From Vicinamibacterales bacterium (GTDB lineage Bacteria; Acidobacteriota; Vicinamibacteria; Vicinamibacterales; Fen-181): 64,000 nucleotides of DNA. The notes beneath the pieces were generated by a model, which saw only the letters and a program-made list of their open reading frames with translations, did not search any database and had not been told where the DNA came from. Within the stretch, counting starts at the first letter, position 1, and each line of letters opens with the position of its first letter. A program made the position numbers and the translations under genes. Location of the stretch: NCBI GenBank assembly GCA_036504215.1, contig DASXVO010000054.1:124001-188000 (forward strand). Direction: 5' to 3'. Shown one piece after another: positions 1 through 8,320 of the stretch.

Positions 1-101
1 GTCACCTTGTGCGCCGAGTTCCGGCCCAGTTCCTCGCTGTGGGCCAGCAGAACGCATCCGGTCGCGCTACGGTTCTTCCCGACTACGATTGTCGTGCACA
101 C
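1..101 (-). CDS. C69-family dipeptidase, N-terminus only (runs off the left edge)
   Basis: Only the first 33 codons are present. The GTG start at 101 gives MCTTIVVGK followed by about 24 residues including SEELGRNSAHKV. Family C69 dipeptidases begin with Met-Cys, and Cys2 is the N-terminal nucleophile exposed after processing; the MCTT.VVGK...TG pattern fits that N-terminus. A GGGGAG ribosome-binding sequence lies just upstream, and the gene overlaps the end of the preceding M14-like gene by 19 bases, so it is probably the next cistron of the same operon. A peptide-cleaving role agrees with the amino-acid catabolic genes upstream. The call rests on a short stretch. Confidence 0.6.
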   Translation of the reverse strand, partial: MCTTIVVGKNRSATGCVLLAHSEELGRNSAHKV

Positions 102-964
102 AACGACTCCCCGGTTGAGGCCCCGAAGAACGCGTCGATGAGCGCGACGTACAGGTCCACGCGCTCGGCGAGCGGCGGTGAATCCGGCGAGCGCAGGACC
201 GTCTCCACCGTGAGCACGGGACTGCATCCGATGCGCACGGCAAGCAACTCGTCAACCGATCCATCCGCGCTGTCCACGATGAGGCCGTCGACGATGCCCT
301 CCCCGAAACGGGTGACCCCCTCGCGCACCAGCGGCAGGCGCGACTGGGCCAGGAACTCCCGAACACGGCGCGTCGCCGGCTGAACCATCCCGTCGGGACC
401 CGTGACGTAGAGGTACGTTCCCCTTCCATCGAACTGGTACCCCGATGCCTCGTAGACCGGATCCTCGTGGAGGTCGAGTACCGCTGCGCCTGGGCGAATC
501 CTGATGCCGCGCATCACGAAGTCGGTGATCGCTGCGGCTTCGGCACACGCCGGCACCACCGCGCGCCCCAGCAGGTGGTCGCTGTCGGAGACGCTTTGCC
601 CGGAGGGCCCGTACCGCTGATGGTGCAGGTAGCCCCAGGGATTGAGCAGCGGCAGCACCAGCAATCGGAGCGCACGCCCGCGCTCGATCATCGTCGGGAC
701 GCCGCGCGCAAGAGCGAGCGCCCCGGCCGGTTCGCGGCCGTGAATGCCGCCAATCAAGACGGCATCCACCTCGTCCGCGTTCGCATACGCGCGAACCGGC
801 AGCGTGCCGCCGGATGGCGCCGGCTGTGTCGCTATTTCGATCGTCCGCCACCCGGCCGATTCGAGGGCGTCGAATCCTGCGAGCACGGCGGCGAGTGGCG
901 GGCGGCCGTCGCCCGCCGGCGGCACGACGAAACAGTCGGACGCGAGCCCGGCATGTGAGCGCAT
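83..964 (-). CDS. M14-like zinc hydrolase (carboxypeptidase / deacylase fold)
   Basis: A 293-residue protein with no signal peptide, so cytoplasmic. It shows the M14 zinc-ligand pattern: HGRE at residues 75-78 (His and Glu ligands), a second His in DLHED near 166, and a candidate catalytic Glu in LTVET near 254. This arrangement is shared by zinc carboxypeptidases and by the succinylglutamate desuccinylase/aspartoacylase branch, whose members remove an amino acid from a peptide or acyl conjugate. The gene starts 7 bases after the upstream aminotransferase and overlaps the C69 gene, so it belongs to the catabolic operon. It may release the amino acid that the operon degrades. The substrate cannot be read from the sequence. 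Confidence 0.7.
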   Translation of the reverse strand: MRSHAGLASDCFVVPPAGDGRPPLAAVLAGFDALESAGWRTIEIATQPAPSGGTLPVRAYANADEVDAVLIGGIHGREPAGALALARGVPTMIERGRALRLLVLPLLNPWGYLHHQRYGPSGQSVSDSDHLLGRAVVPACAEAAAITDFVMRGIRIRPGAAVLDLHEDPVYEASGYQFDGRGTYLYVTGPDGMVQPATRRVREFLAQSRLPLVREGVTRFGEGIVDGLIVDSADGSVDELLAVRIGCSPVLTVETVLRSPDSPPLAERVDLYVALIDAFFGASTGESLCARQS

Positions 965-971
965 GGAACGC

Positions 972-2306
972 CTAGCCGCGCGCGAGGTGTGTTCGCGCCT
1001 CGTTCAAGCTCGCCTCGAGCAGGACGAGCGCCTCCTCGACGTTCGCCTGCGACACCAGCAGCGGCGGCATGAAGCGAATCGTGCTCGCCCCGCACGACAG
1101 GAGGAGCAGGCCGTTGTGGAACGCGCGTGTCACCACGGCATCGCACAGCGCCTTGGCCGGCTGCTTCGACTGGCGATCCGTCACCAGTTCCATGCCGAGG
1201 AAGAGCCCCTTGCCGCGCACGTCGCCGATTTCCGGATGGCGTTCCTGGAGCGCCTGCAACCGTGCCAGAAGACCGAGCCCGACCTCGGCCGCGTTGGCCA
1301 TGTAGCGCTGCTCCACGAGGTCGAGCGTGGCGAGCGCCGCCGCGCAGCAGATCGGGTTGCCGCCGTAGGTGTTGCCGTGCGCCCCTCTCGGCCAGGCCCG
1401 CATCAGGCTCTTGCGTGCGGCCATCAGGCCGATCGGCATTCCGCTGCCGAGGCCCTTCGCGAGTGTGAGAATGTCCGGCTGCACGCCCCAATGCTCGCAC
1501 GCGAACATCCGGCCCGTTCTCCCGACGCCGGCCTGCACCTCGTCGAAGATCAGCAGGATGCCGTGGCGATCGCAGAGCGCACGCAGGCTGGCCAGAAATC
1601 TGTCCGGCGGCACCAGGTAGCCGCCTTCGCCCTGGAGCGGCTCCACGAGGACGGCGGCAACCTCGCCGGGCGGAACATTGCCCTGGAACAGCATCTCCTC
1701 GATGTAGCGGATGACGGCCTGTCCCTGATCCTGGCCCGCAAACAGCGGCCGGTACGGATTCGGATACGGCACGTGCGTCACCCCGGGCATCGTCGGGAAG
1801 AATCCCTTCTGCTGGGTGTACTTGCTGGACGTGAACGCCAGCGAGCCCATCGTCCTGCCGTGGAAGCCGCCGAGGAAGCCGATGAAGCGGCTCCGGCCGG
1901 TGGCGTAGCGCGCCAGCTTCAGGGCGGCTTCCACCGCCTCGGTGCCCGACTGGCAGAAGAAGCTCATCGCCGGTTCGCTCATCGGAGCGAGGCCTGCGAT
2001 GCGTTCGGCGAGGCGCGTCTGTCCCTCGTGCCAGTAGTCGCTCGAGATGTGGATGAACCGCTCCGCGGCCTGCTGGATCGCCCTGACGACGTCGGGGTGG
2101 CAGTGGCCTGTGCTGCACACGGCAATGCCGGCGGCAAAGTCGAGGAAGCGATTGCCGTCCACGTCCCAGACCTCCACGCCCAGCCCGTGGGACATGGCGA
2201 ACGGATAGTCTCGCGGGTACGACGGGGAGGTCACCTCGGCGTCGCGAGCCAACAAGGCCTGGGCGCGCGGCCCCGGAAGTTCAGTGCGGATGTGCGGTGT
2301 CTGCAT
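972..2306 (-). CDS. class-III PLP aminotransferase (ornithine/GABA/lysine omega-aminotransferase type)
   Basis: A 444-residue fold-type I PLP enzyme. It shows GTEAVE near 121 (cofactor phosphate binding), the FDEVQAG motif near 254-260 whose Asp contacts the pyridine nitrogen, and the Schiff-base Lys in TLAKGLGSG at about 284. The N-terminal block IRTELPGP with SPSYPRDYPF is typical of broad-range ornithine/GABA aminotransferases that act on a terminal or omega amino group. It is the fifth gene from the operon promoter at 6931-6960, 36 bases after the CoA-transferase beta subunit. With the second aminotransferase at 5569-6876 it allows two separate transaminations in one pathway. Exact substrate unknown. 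Confidence 0.85.
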   Translation of the reverse strand: MQTPHIRTELPGPRAQALLARDAEVTSPSYPRDYPFAMSHGLGVEVWDVDGNRFLDFAAGIAVCSTGHCHPDVVRAIQQAAERFIHISSDYWHEGQTRLAERIAGLAPMSEPAMSFFCQSGTEAVEAALKLARYATGRSRFIGFLGGFHGRTMGSLAFTSSKYTQQKGFFPTMPGVTHVPYPNPYRPLFAGQDQGQAVIRYIEEMLFQGNVPPGEVAAVLVEPLQGEGGYLVPPDRFLASLRALCDRHGILLIFDEVQAGVGRTGRMFACEHWGVQPDILTLAKGLGSGMPIGLMAARKSLMRAWPRGAHGNTYGGNPICCAAALATLDLVEQRYMANAAEVGLGLLARLQALQERHPEIGDVRGKGLFLGMELVTDRQSKQPAKALCDAVVTRAFHNGLLLLSCGASTIRFMPPLLVSQANVEEALVLLEASLNEARTHLARG

Positions 2307-2342
2307 AAGACCTTTCGTGTCGGCCCATCCGGCGGATCGGCC

Positions 2343-3137
2343 TCAATATGGAACGCGGATGCGGCTGCCGTGCGCGGCCCTCGTCCGCGCGTGCAGGTCA
2401 CGAAGGATTCGCAACTCTTCCTCGGTGGGGGGGGCGATGACCTCCACGTGGTCCGCGACCTTCAGGGGCCATCCGGTTGCCTGCTCGACCCGGGCAACCG
2501 ACACCCCTTCGAAGCACCCGACCAACTGCAACTCCTCGGTGTCCGGCGCGGGCCGCAGCATGCCGAGATCCGTGATCACCACCTGCGGTCCGGCTCCGAC
2601 AGCGCCCGATCGAGTCCGCGAGCCGTGGCCCTCCATGAACCCCGCGCTGCTGCAGAAGTCCAGCCGCGGGACGAAGGCGCGTGGAGTCTGCTTCAACACG
2701 ATGAAGGTCTGCCTGGCGTGGGCCGCGATCTCCGGCGCTCCACCAGCGCCAGGCAGGCGTGTCCTCGGACGCGCGTAGTCGCCGATGACCGTGGAGTTGA
2801 GATTGCCGAACCGGTCGATCTGCGCCGCGCCGAGGAACCCCACGTCGATACGCCCGCCCTGCAGCCAGTAGGCGAACACCTCGGGCAGCGGCACCACCGC
2901 GGTGGCGGTGTCGGCCAGTTCGCCGTCGCCGATCGACAACGGCAGAACATCCGGCCGTGTCCCGACCGTACCCGACTCGTAGATCAGGACGATGTTCGGG
3001 GCGTGTGTCCGGCGAGCGAGGTTGGCGGCCGCGGAAGGAAGGCCGATGCCGACGAAGCACACGCACCGATCCCACAGGAGCCTGGCCGCGGCGACCGTCA
3101 TCAATTCATCCGGATTCCACGGCGCGGTCACGATCAC
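2343..3137 (-). CDS. CoA-transferase beta subunit (glutaconate / 3-oxoadipate CoA-transferase type)
   Basis: A 264-residue family I CoA-transferase beta subunit. Glu54 in LIYESGTVG falls where the catalytic glutamate forms the gamma-glutamyl-CoA thioester in glutaconate CoA-transferase; VGIGLPS precedes it. The GTG start overlaps the TGA of the alpha subunit (GTGA) behind a strong GAGGAGGT ribosome-binding site, so the two subunits are translationally coupled. Subunit lengths of 288 and 264 match both GctAB and the CatIJ form of 3-oxoadipate CoA-transferase. The divergent thiolase of 3-oxoadipyl-CoA type favours a 3-oxoacid such as 3-oxoadipate as substrate, but this is inferred. Confidence 0.85.
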   Translation of the reverse strand: MIVTAPWNPDELMTVAAARLLWDRCVCFVGIGLPSAAANLARRTHAPNIVLIYESGTVGTRPDVLPLSIGDGELADTATAVVPLPEVFAYWLQGGRIDVGFLGAAQIDRFGNLNSTVIGDYARPRTRLPGAGGAPEIAAHARQTFIVLKQTPRAFVPRLDFCSSAGFMEGHGSRTRSGAVGAGPQVVITDLGMLRPAPDTEELQLVGCFEGVSVARVEQATGWPLKVADHVEVIAPPTEEELRILRDLHARTRAAHGSRIRVPY

Positions 3138-4000
3138 ACCTCCTCGCCGTTCCGGCTGGACGGGACGCCGACACTGCGCAGGAATGCCGCGTGGCCGTTC
3201 GTCCCGAGCACGTGTTCATCCATCCACCGGCCGAAGTGCTCGCGGTCGCGGCTGATCTCGTCCCACGCGAGATAGAACGCGTTGTCGCGGGCGTAGTAGC
3301 CCTGGGCGTACGACGGGTACGCTCCGCCCGGCACGCACGCGATGGCCGTCACCACCCAGTCGGGCAGCACGACGGCGTTCACCGGCGCATCCAGCCGGTC
3401 CACGATTTCTTCCACCGTCACGAGCAACTGTCGGCCCGCCATCGCGGCTTCCTTCTGGACGCCCAGGATGCCTCGAAGCAGCACGTTGCCGGCGCGGTCC
3501 GCCTGTTGGGCGTGGATGATCGTGAGGTCCGGACGTAGCGCGGGCACGGTCGCGATCGACTCGCCCGTGTAGGGGCACGTCACCGCCTTCACCTGCGGAT
3601 TCACGCGGGCCAGGTCCGTGCCGATATAGCCGCGGAGCACCCCGAAGGGCAGGTTCGACGCGCCAGCCGTGTAGGAAGCGGCCATGCCCGCGTGCGAGTG
3701 CTCGACAATCGCGATCGGCCGGGGCCACTGCCGCTCGACCGCATCACGCAGGCGATGGAGCGACCCGACGCCAGGGTTCCCGCCCCACGAGAAGGTCAAC
3801 GCCCGCGCGCAGCCCGCGCCGATCATCTGGTCGTAGATGATGTCTGGCGTCATGCGCACCAGGTGCAGATCCGTCTTCCGCTGCCGAATGATCTCGTGGC
3901 CGGCGGCGAAGGGAATCAGGTGTGTGAACCCCTCCATCGCGATCATCTGACCGTCGCGCACGAGCCCGGCGACGGCGTCTGCCAGCCCCATCAGGTTCAT
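3134..4000 (-). CDS. CoA-transferase alpha subunit (glutaconate / 3-oxoadipate CoA-transferase type)
   Basis: A 288-residue alpha subunit that pairs with the beta subunit directly downstream (4-base overlap). MIAMEGFTHLIPFAAGHEI near the N-terminus is the conserved CoA-transferase alpha segment. The active-site glutamate is on the partner chain, as is normal for this family. It begins only three bases after the stop of the aldehyde dehydrogenase. It would activate a carboxylic acid with CoA from succinyl-CoA or acetyl-CoA; in this operon the acid is presumably the product of the upstream transamination and oxidation steps. Confidence 0.83.
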   Translation of the reverse strand: MNLMGLADAVAGLVRDGQMIAMEGFTHLIPFAAGHEIIRQRKTDLHLVRMTPDIIYDQMIGAGCARALTFSWGGNPGVGSLHRLRDAVERQWPRPIAIVEHSHAGMAASYTAGASNLPFGVLRGYIGTDLARVNPQVKAVTCPYTGESIATVPALRPDLTIIHAQQADRAGNVLLRGILGVQKEAAMAGRQLLVTVEEIVDRLDAPVNAVVLPDWVVTAIACVPGGAYPSYAQGYYARDNAFYLAWDEISRDREHFGRWMDEHVLGTNGHAAFLRSVGVPSSRNGEEV

Positions 4001-4003
4001 GCG

Positions 4004-5572
4004 CTACTCCACCCAGGTCTGGGATTGCTCCCGCAGGTACTGAGGCAGGTAGTAGAAGGATCCGATCGCCTTGCCGGTGGACCCCGATCCCTTCCACCCG
4101 CCGAACGCCTGGTAACCCGGCCACGCGCCGGTCGTGGCGCCCTGGGGGCGATTCACATAGGTCACGCCCGCCTCGATGCCATCGAGGAACGCGGTGACCT
4201 CGTCCCGGCTCCCGTAACAGCCGGCCGTCAGTCCGAGCCTGGTGTCGTTCGCGCGGCGCAGCCCCTCCTCGAAGTCCTTCACGCGGTTCACCATCAGGAT
4301 CGGCATGAACATCTCTTCCTGGAACAGCGGATGATCGGCGGGTGCCTCGGCGAGCGTCGGCGCGACGAAATGTCCGTGCGCGAGATCGCCGTCGGTGAGG
4401 CGCGTGCCGCCGAGGAGTACGCGGCCGCCACCCTCAGCAAGTTTCGAGCAGCACGCATCGAAATCCGCAGCCGCGCGCGCCGAGATCACCGGTCCCATGT
4501 AGTTCTCCCGCCGGGTCGGATCGCCGACGGTGAGCGTCTGGATCCGCGCGGCGAGGCGGCTGATGAACTCGTCCGCGACGGCCTTCTCGACATACACCCG
4601 CGACAGCGCGGAGCACTTCTGACCGCTGAGGCCGTAGGCGGACCGCACGATTCCCGTGACCGCCCGTTCGAGGTCGCCCTTCGCCGTGACGATGCAGGGA
4701 TTCTTGCCGCCGAGTTCGGCGATGCAGGGGCGAGGCCAGCGGCCGGACGAGAGCGCCTGCAGGATCCGCATCCCGACATCGAACGAACCCGTGAACGTCG
4801 CGCCCGCAAGGTCCGGATGATGGACGAGCGCTTCGCCCACGGTCGATCCGCCGCCGATGACGTAGTTGAAGACGCCGGGCGGAACACCGGCATCCCTGAT
4901 GCAGTCGGCCAGCAGGCGTCCGGCCCAGGGGGTGTCGGTGGCGCCCTTCAGCACGACGGTGTTGCCGGTGACCAGCGCCGCAGCGGTCGGACCGCCGGCC
5001 AGCGCCAGCGGGTAGTTGAACGGGGCGATCACCGCCCAGACGCCGTGGGGCTTGAGCACGCTGCGGTTGTGCGAGGCCCAGCCGTCGAGCGGATCGTCGG
5101 GCAGCGCGCGGTCGAACCCATTGTTCCGCTCGAAATCGGCGGCGTAGCCCCGGAAGAAGTCGGCGGTCTCCTGGGCTTCACCGAGGGACTCCATGCGGTT
5201 CTTGCCGACCTCGATGGACATCGCGGCACCGATTGTGTAGACGCGTTCCTCCAGCAACGCGGCCACCCGCCGCACCAGCGCCACGCGGTCGACCATGGGC
5301 GTTCGTCGCCAGGCCGTGAACGCGCGCTTCGCGGCTCTGACCGCGCGGTCGACGTCGGCGGCGTCCCCGGCGGGACAGTGCCCGAGCACCACTCGCTGAT
5401 CGATGGGACTGCGCTTTATGGTGGTGCGCGCGGTCCGGACGTCGTCGCCGTCGATGTACATCGCATGCGCGGCGCCGAGACCGGCCTTCACCGTCTCCAG
5501 CGCGTCGTCGAAGCGGTGATGCATCTCCTCCGGCGGGTTGAACATCGTCGAATAGGTCAGCTTGTAGGTCAC
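4004..5572 (-). CDS. aldehyde dehydrogenase, glutamate-semialdehyde (P5C) dehydrogenase-like
   Basis: A 522-residue NAD(P)-dependent aldehyde dehydrogenase. Catalytic Cys at about 320 in LSGQKCSAL, general-base Glu at about 286 in IAELGGKNP, and APFNYPLALAGG near 183 mark the superfamily. The C-terminal GWKGSGSTGKAIGS and the long N-terminal region before the Rossmann domain resemble 1-pyrroline-5-carboxylate (glutamate semialdehyde) dehydrogenases. I place the start at the GTG at 5572, which overlaps the upstream TGA as GTGA; the open frame extends further upstream but into the neighbouring gene. In context it would oxidise the semialdehyde made by a terminal transamination, for example aminoadipate semialdehyde. 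Confidence 0.85.
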   Translation of the reverse strand: MTYKLTYSTMFNPPEEMHHRFDDALETVKAGLGAAHAMYIDGDDVRTARTTIKRSPIDQRVVLGHCPAGDAADVDRAVRAAKRAFTAWRRTPMVDRVALVRRVAALLEERVYTIGAAMSIEVGKNRMESLGEAQETADFFRGYAADFERNNGFDRALPDDPLDGWASHNRSVLKPHGVWAVIAPFNYPLALAGGPTAAALVTGNTVVLKGATDTPWAGRLLADCIRDAGVPPGVFNYVIGGGSTVGEALVHHPDLAGATFTGSFDVGMRILQALSSGRWPRPCIAELGGKNPCIVTAKGDLERAVTGIVRSAYGLSGQKCSALSRVYVEKAVADEFISRLAARIQTLTVGDPTRRENYMGPVISARAAADFDACCSKLAEGGGRVLLGGTRLTDGDLAHGHFVAPTLAEAPADHPLFQEEMFMPILMVNRVKDFEEGLRRANDTRLGLTAGCYGSRDEVTAFLDGIEAGVTYVNRPQGATTGAWPGYQAFGGWKGSGSTGKAIGSFYYLPQYLREQSQTWVE

Positions 5573-6876
5573 GACCACTCCGATTCGCCAAGCAGGCGAT
5601 CGAGCACGCCGAGGGCGTCGCGCAGTTCTGGTTCTTCGATGACGAGCGGTGGGGCGAGCAGGATGAGGTTTCCGCGCACGGCGAACGAGACGCCCGCTTC
5701 CATCGCGCGTTCGACCAGGCGGCGCAACGACGGATGCACGTCGGGCCACGGTCGCAGCGGCTCACGCGTCTGGCGGTCTTTCACGAGCTCCAGCACCGCG
5801 AACAGCCCGCGTCCGCCGCGGACGTCGCCGATGACCTCGTGTCGGCCCTGCATGGCCGTCAGTTCCTGGAACATCCACGCGCCGAGCGTGCGGGAACGGT
5901 CGATGAGTTGCTCGTCCTCGTAGGCCTGGATGGCTGCAACACCCGCGGCACAGGCCAGCGGATGACCGCAGTAGGTCAGGCCGGTGTAGAGCATCTGGTG
6001 TTCGAGACGGGACGCAACCTCGCGCGACGCCACGACGGCCCCGAGCGGGACATGGGCCCCGGTGAGGCCCTTGGCGAGCGTCATCAGGTCCGGCCGTCCC
6101 GCGTCGCCGTGCCGCTGCCACGCAAACCACTCTCCGCAGCGTCCGAATCCGCTCATCACCTCGTCGGCGATGAGGAAGACGCCCGTCTCGCGTGTGACGA
6201 GGCGAAGCGCGGGCCAGAAGCTGTCCGGCGCGACGATGCCGTTCGTGCCGGCATCCGCCTCCATCAGGACCGCGGCGGTGTCCGGATGGCCGTCGATCGT
6301 CTCGCGGACGACCTCGGCGGCGCGGCGGCCGCACGCGTCCGGCGAGGGTGTTCCAAACGGGCAGCGGTAGGCATACGGGGGAGGCACGTGCAGCACGTGA
6401 TAGACCGCCGGATCGACCTGAGCCCGCGTGCGGCTGTCGCCGCTGAAGGCCATCGCGCCGTAGCTGGCCCCGTGATACGAGCGGTCCCGCGCGATCACCA
6501 TCCCATGCGGCCTGCCAGCCGCCTGGCGGGCGAACTTCACGGCGTGCTCGTTGGCGTCGGCACCGCCAAGCGTGAAGAAGACGCGCCCGCCGTCGAACCC
6601 GGACTTCTCGAGCAGGCGGGAGGCCAGCGTCGCGCGGGGCGCGGCGCCCCAAGCGGCCGTCACGAAGCAGAGCCGCTCGGCCTGCTCACGGATCGCGCGG
6701 ACGAGCGCCGGATGCTGGTGGCCGAGATTCATGCACTCGGCCAGGCTGCTCATGTCGAGGTAGTGGCGGCCGTTCTCGTCCCAGAAGCACGCTCCGCGCC
6801 CGCCGACGATGGTCGGGGCCTTCCATTCGGCCTGCACGCACCAGCTGTGCAAAACAGTGTCTCGCTCGAGAGCCAT
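5569..6876 (-). CDS. class-III PLP aminotransferase, first gene of the catabolic operon
   Basis: A 435-residue fold-type I aminotransferase distinct from the one at 972-2306. Lys269 in LMTLAKGLTG is the PLP lysine, IADEVMSGFGR at 236-246 the Asp motif, and GGADANEHAVK the phosphate-binding region. The opening HSWCVQAEWKAP resembles the taurine/beta-alanine/omega-amino acid aminotransferase group. The ATG at 6876 was chosen because upstream sequence in the same frame is not conserved-looking and the promoter at 6931-6960 lies 50-80 bases upstream. It is the promoter-proximal gene, followed by GTGA coupling to the aldehyde dehydrogenase, so its product may be the aldehyde that the dehydrogenase oxidises. 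Confidence 0.85.
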   Translation of the reverse strand: MALERDTVLHSWCVQAEWKAPTIVGGRGACFWDENGRHYLDMSSLAECMNLGHQHPALVRAIREQAERLCFVTAAWGAAPRATLASRLLEKSGFDGGRVFFTLGGADANEHAVKFARQAAGRPHGMVIARDRSYHGASYGAMAFSGDSRTRAQVDPAVYHVLHVPPPYAYRCPFGTPSPDACGRRAAEVVRETIDGHPDTAAVLMEADAGTNGIVAPDSFWPALRLVTRETGVFLIADEVMSGFGRCGEWFAWQRHGDAGRPDLMTLAKGLTGAHVPLGAVVASREVASRLEHQMLYTGLTYCGHPLACAAGVAAIQAYEDEQLIDRSRTLGAWMFQELTAMQGRHEVIGDVRGGRGLFAVLELVKDRQTREPLRPWPDVHPSLRRLVERAMEAGVSFAVRGNLILLAPPLVIEEPELRDALGVLDRLLGESEWS

Positions 6877-6930
6877 GGTCGGTGTCCAGGGAGCGTTTCG
6901 TCGCCGCGGCGACCTTCGGATTGCGGACTC

Positions 6931-6960
6931 ATTACAGTATCCTCTACGCTGGCCTGTCAA
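6931..6960 (-). promoter_or_regulatory. sigma70-type promoter of the catabolic operon
   Basis: On the reverse strand TTGACA (6960-6955) is a perfect -35, followed by an 18-base spacer and TGTAAT (6936-6931), a 5/6 match to the -10. Transcription would begin near 6924, giving a leader of about 48 bases before the aminotransferase ATG. The divergent thiolase start lies about 60 bases beyond the -35, so one short region controls both directions. Confidence 0.6.
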
Positions 6961-7020
6961 CCGGGCGCCGCAGACACGAGGCCGCGTCGTCTCTGCGAAT
7001 GCCCGAACTGGGGGTTGAAC

Positions 7021-8226
7021 ATGCGATCGGCATATCTCTGCGCCGCGGTGCGGACGCCGTTCGGACGCCACGGGGGCGCCCTCGCTCGCGTGCGTACGGA
7101 CGATCTGGCGGCGTTCCCGATCAGCACGCTCATCGCGCGCCACCGGGGCGTGGACTGGGGCGCTGTGGACGACGTGGTGTTGGGATGCGCGAACCAGGCG
7201 GGCGAGGACAACCGGAACGTGGCCCGGATGGCGGCGCTTCTCGCTGGCCTGCCGCCGGATGTGCCGGGCGTCACCGTCAACCGCCTGTGCGCCTCGGGGC
7301 TGGAAGCCGTCGGCCAGGGTGCGAGGGCCATCTGGGCCGGAGAAGCAGACCTCATCATCGCCGGCGGCATCGAAAGCATGTCGCGTGCGCCCCTGGTCAT
7401 CAGCAAGGCGGGTGGGGCGTTCTCGAGAGACCAGCGCCTCGAGGACACGACCGTCGGCTGGCGCTTCGTGAACCCCAAGATGGAAGCCGCGCACGGCATC
7501 GACAGCAACGCCCAGACGGCCGAGAACCTCGCGCGTGAGAGGGGCATCTCACGAGTGGATCAAGATGCCTACGCCTGGCGCAGCCAGCAACGGGCGGAAG
7601 CGGCTCGAACGCGCGGCCTGCTGGCGGAGGAGATCGCGCCGATCGACGTCCGGTCCGGACGCGAGACCACGCACGTCGCGGTGGATGAGCATCCGCGCCC
7701 GGGGACGAGCCTGGAGCAACTCAGCACGCTGAAGCCGCTCCTCGGGCCGGGCACGACCATCACCGCCGGCAACGCGTCCGGGATCAACGACGGGGCCTGC
7801 GCGCTGCTGCTGGCATCAGAGGCCGCCGTCGCCCGCTACGGCCTCGAGCCAATCGCCCGCGTCACCGGAATGGCAAGTGCAGGGGTGCCCCCGCGCATCA
7901 TGGGCATTGGCCCCGTGGCGGCGATCTCCCGATTGCTGGATCGACAGGGGCTCGCGCTGGACGATGTCGACGTGCTGGAGATCAACGAGGCCTTTGCCGC
8001 ACAAATGCTGGCCTGCACGCGCGCCCTTGGGCTGGGCGACGACGCCGAGTTCGTGAACCCGAACGGCGGAGCCATCGCCTTCGGGCATCCGCTGGGCGCC
8101 AGCGGTGCGCGGCTGTGCCTGACGGCCGCCTTGGAGCTGAATCGCCGCCAGGGTCGCCACGCTGTCGTGAGCCTGTGCGTGGGCGTCGGGCAGGGTCTCG
8201 CGCTGGCGCTCGAACGCACGGCATGA
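7021..8226 (+). CDS. pcaF-like: acetyl-CoA acyltransferase, 3-oxoadipyl-CoA thiolase (PcaF) type
   Basis: A 401-residue thiolase with the full catalytic set: Cys90 in NRLCASGLEA, His356 in GHPLGASGAR and Cys386 in SLCVGVGQG. EDNRNVARMA near 62 and TTVGWRFVNPKM are the blocks I associate with beta-ketoadipyl-CoA thiolases rather than acetoacetyl-CoA thiolases. Start is the ATG at 7021 after GGGGGTT; the open frame upstream overlaps the opposite operon and is not coding. It lies divergent to the CoA-transferase operon. Together they would convert 3-oxoadipate to succinyl-CoA and acetyl-CoA. General acetyl-CoA acetyltransferase activity remains possible. Confidence 0.85.
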   Translation: MRSAYLCAAVRTPFGRHGGALARVRTDDLAAFPISTLIARHRGVDWGAVDDVVLGCANQAGEDNRNVARMAALLAGLPPDVPGVTVNRLCASGLEAVGQGARAIWAGEADLIIAGGIESMSRAPLVISKAGGAFSRDQRLEDTTVGWRFVNPKMEAAHGIDSNAQTAENLARERGISRVDQDAYAWRSQQRAEAARTRGLLAEEIAPIDVRSGRETTHVAVDEHPRPGTSLEQLSTLKPLLGPGTTITAGNASGINDGACALLLASEAAVARYGLEPIARVTGMASAGVPPRIMGIGPVAAISRLLDRQGLALDDVDVLEINEAFAAQMLACTRALGLGDDAEFVNPNGGAIAFGHPLGASGARLCLTAALELNRRQGRHAVVSLCVGVGQGLALALERTA

Positions 8227-8320
8227 TCCGCACCTGCCTGCGTCTGAACGAGCTCGGTGACGCCTTTCACCTCTCGTTCCGCTCATCGCGATGAAGGAAC
8301 GTGGCCGAGGAGAAGAAGCC

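Noticed and set aside
744-3275. Very long open frame on the forward strand opposite the catabolic operon (also similar ones at 23808-25727 and 57944-61579)
   Set aside because: Shadow of reverse-strand genes with high third-position GC; the translations are Arg/His/Gly-rich without motifs.
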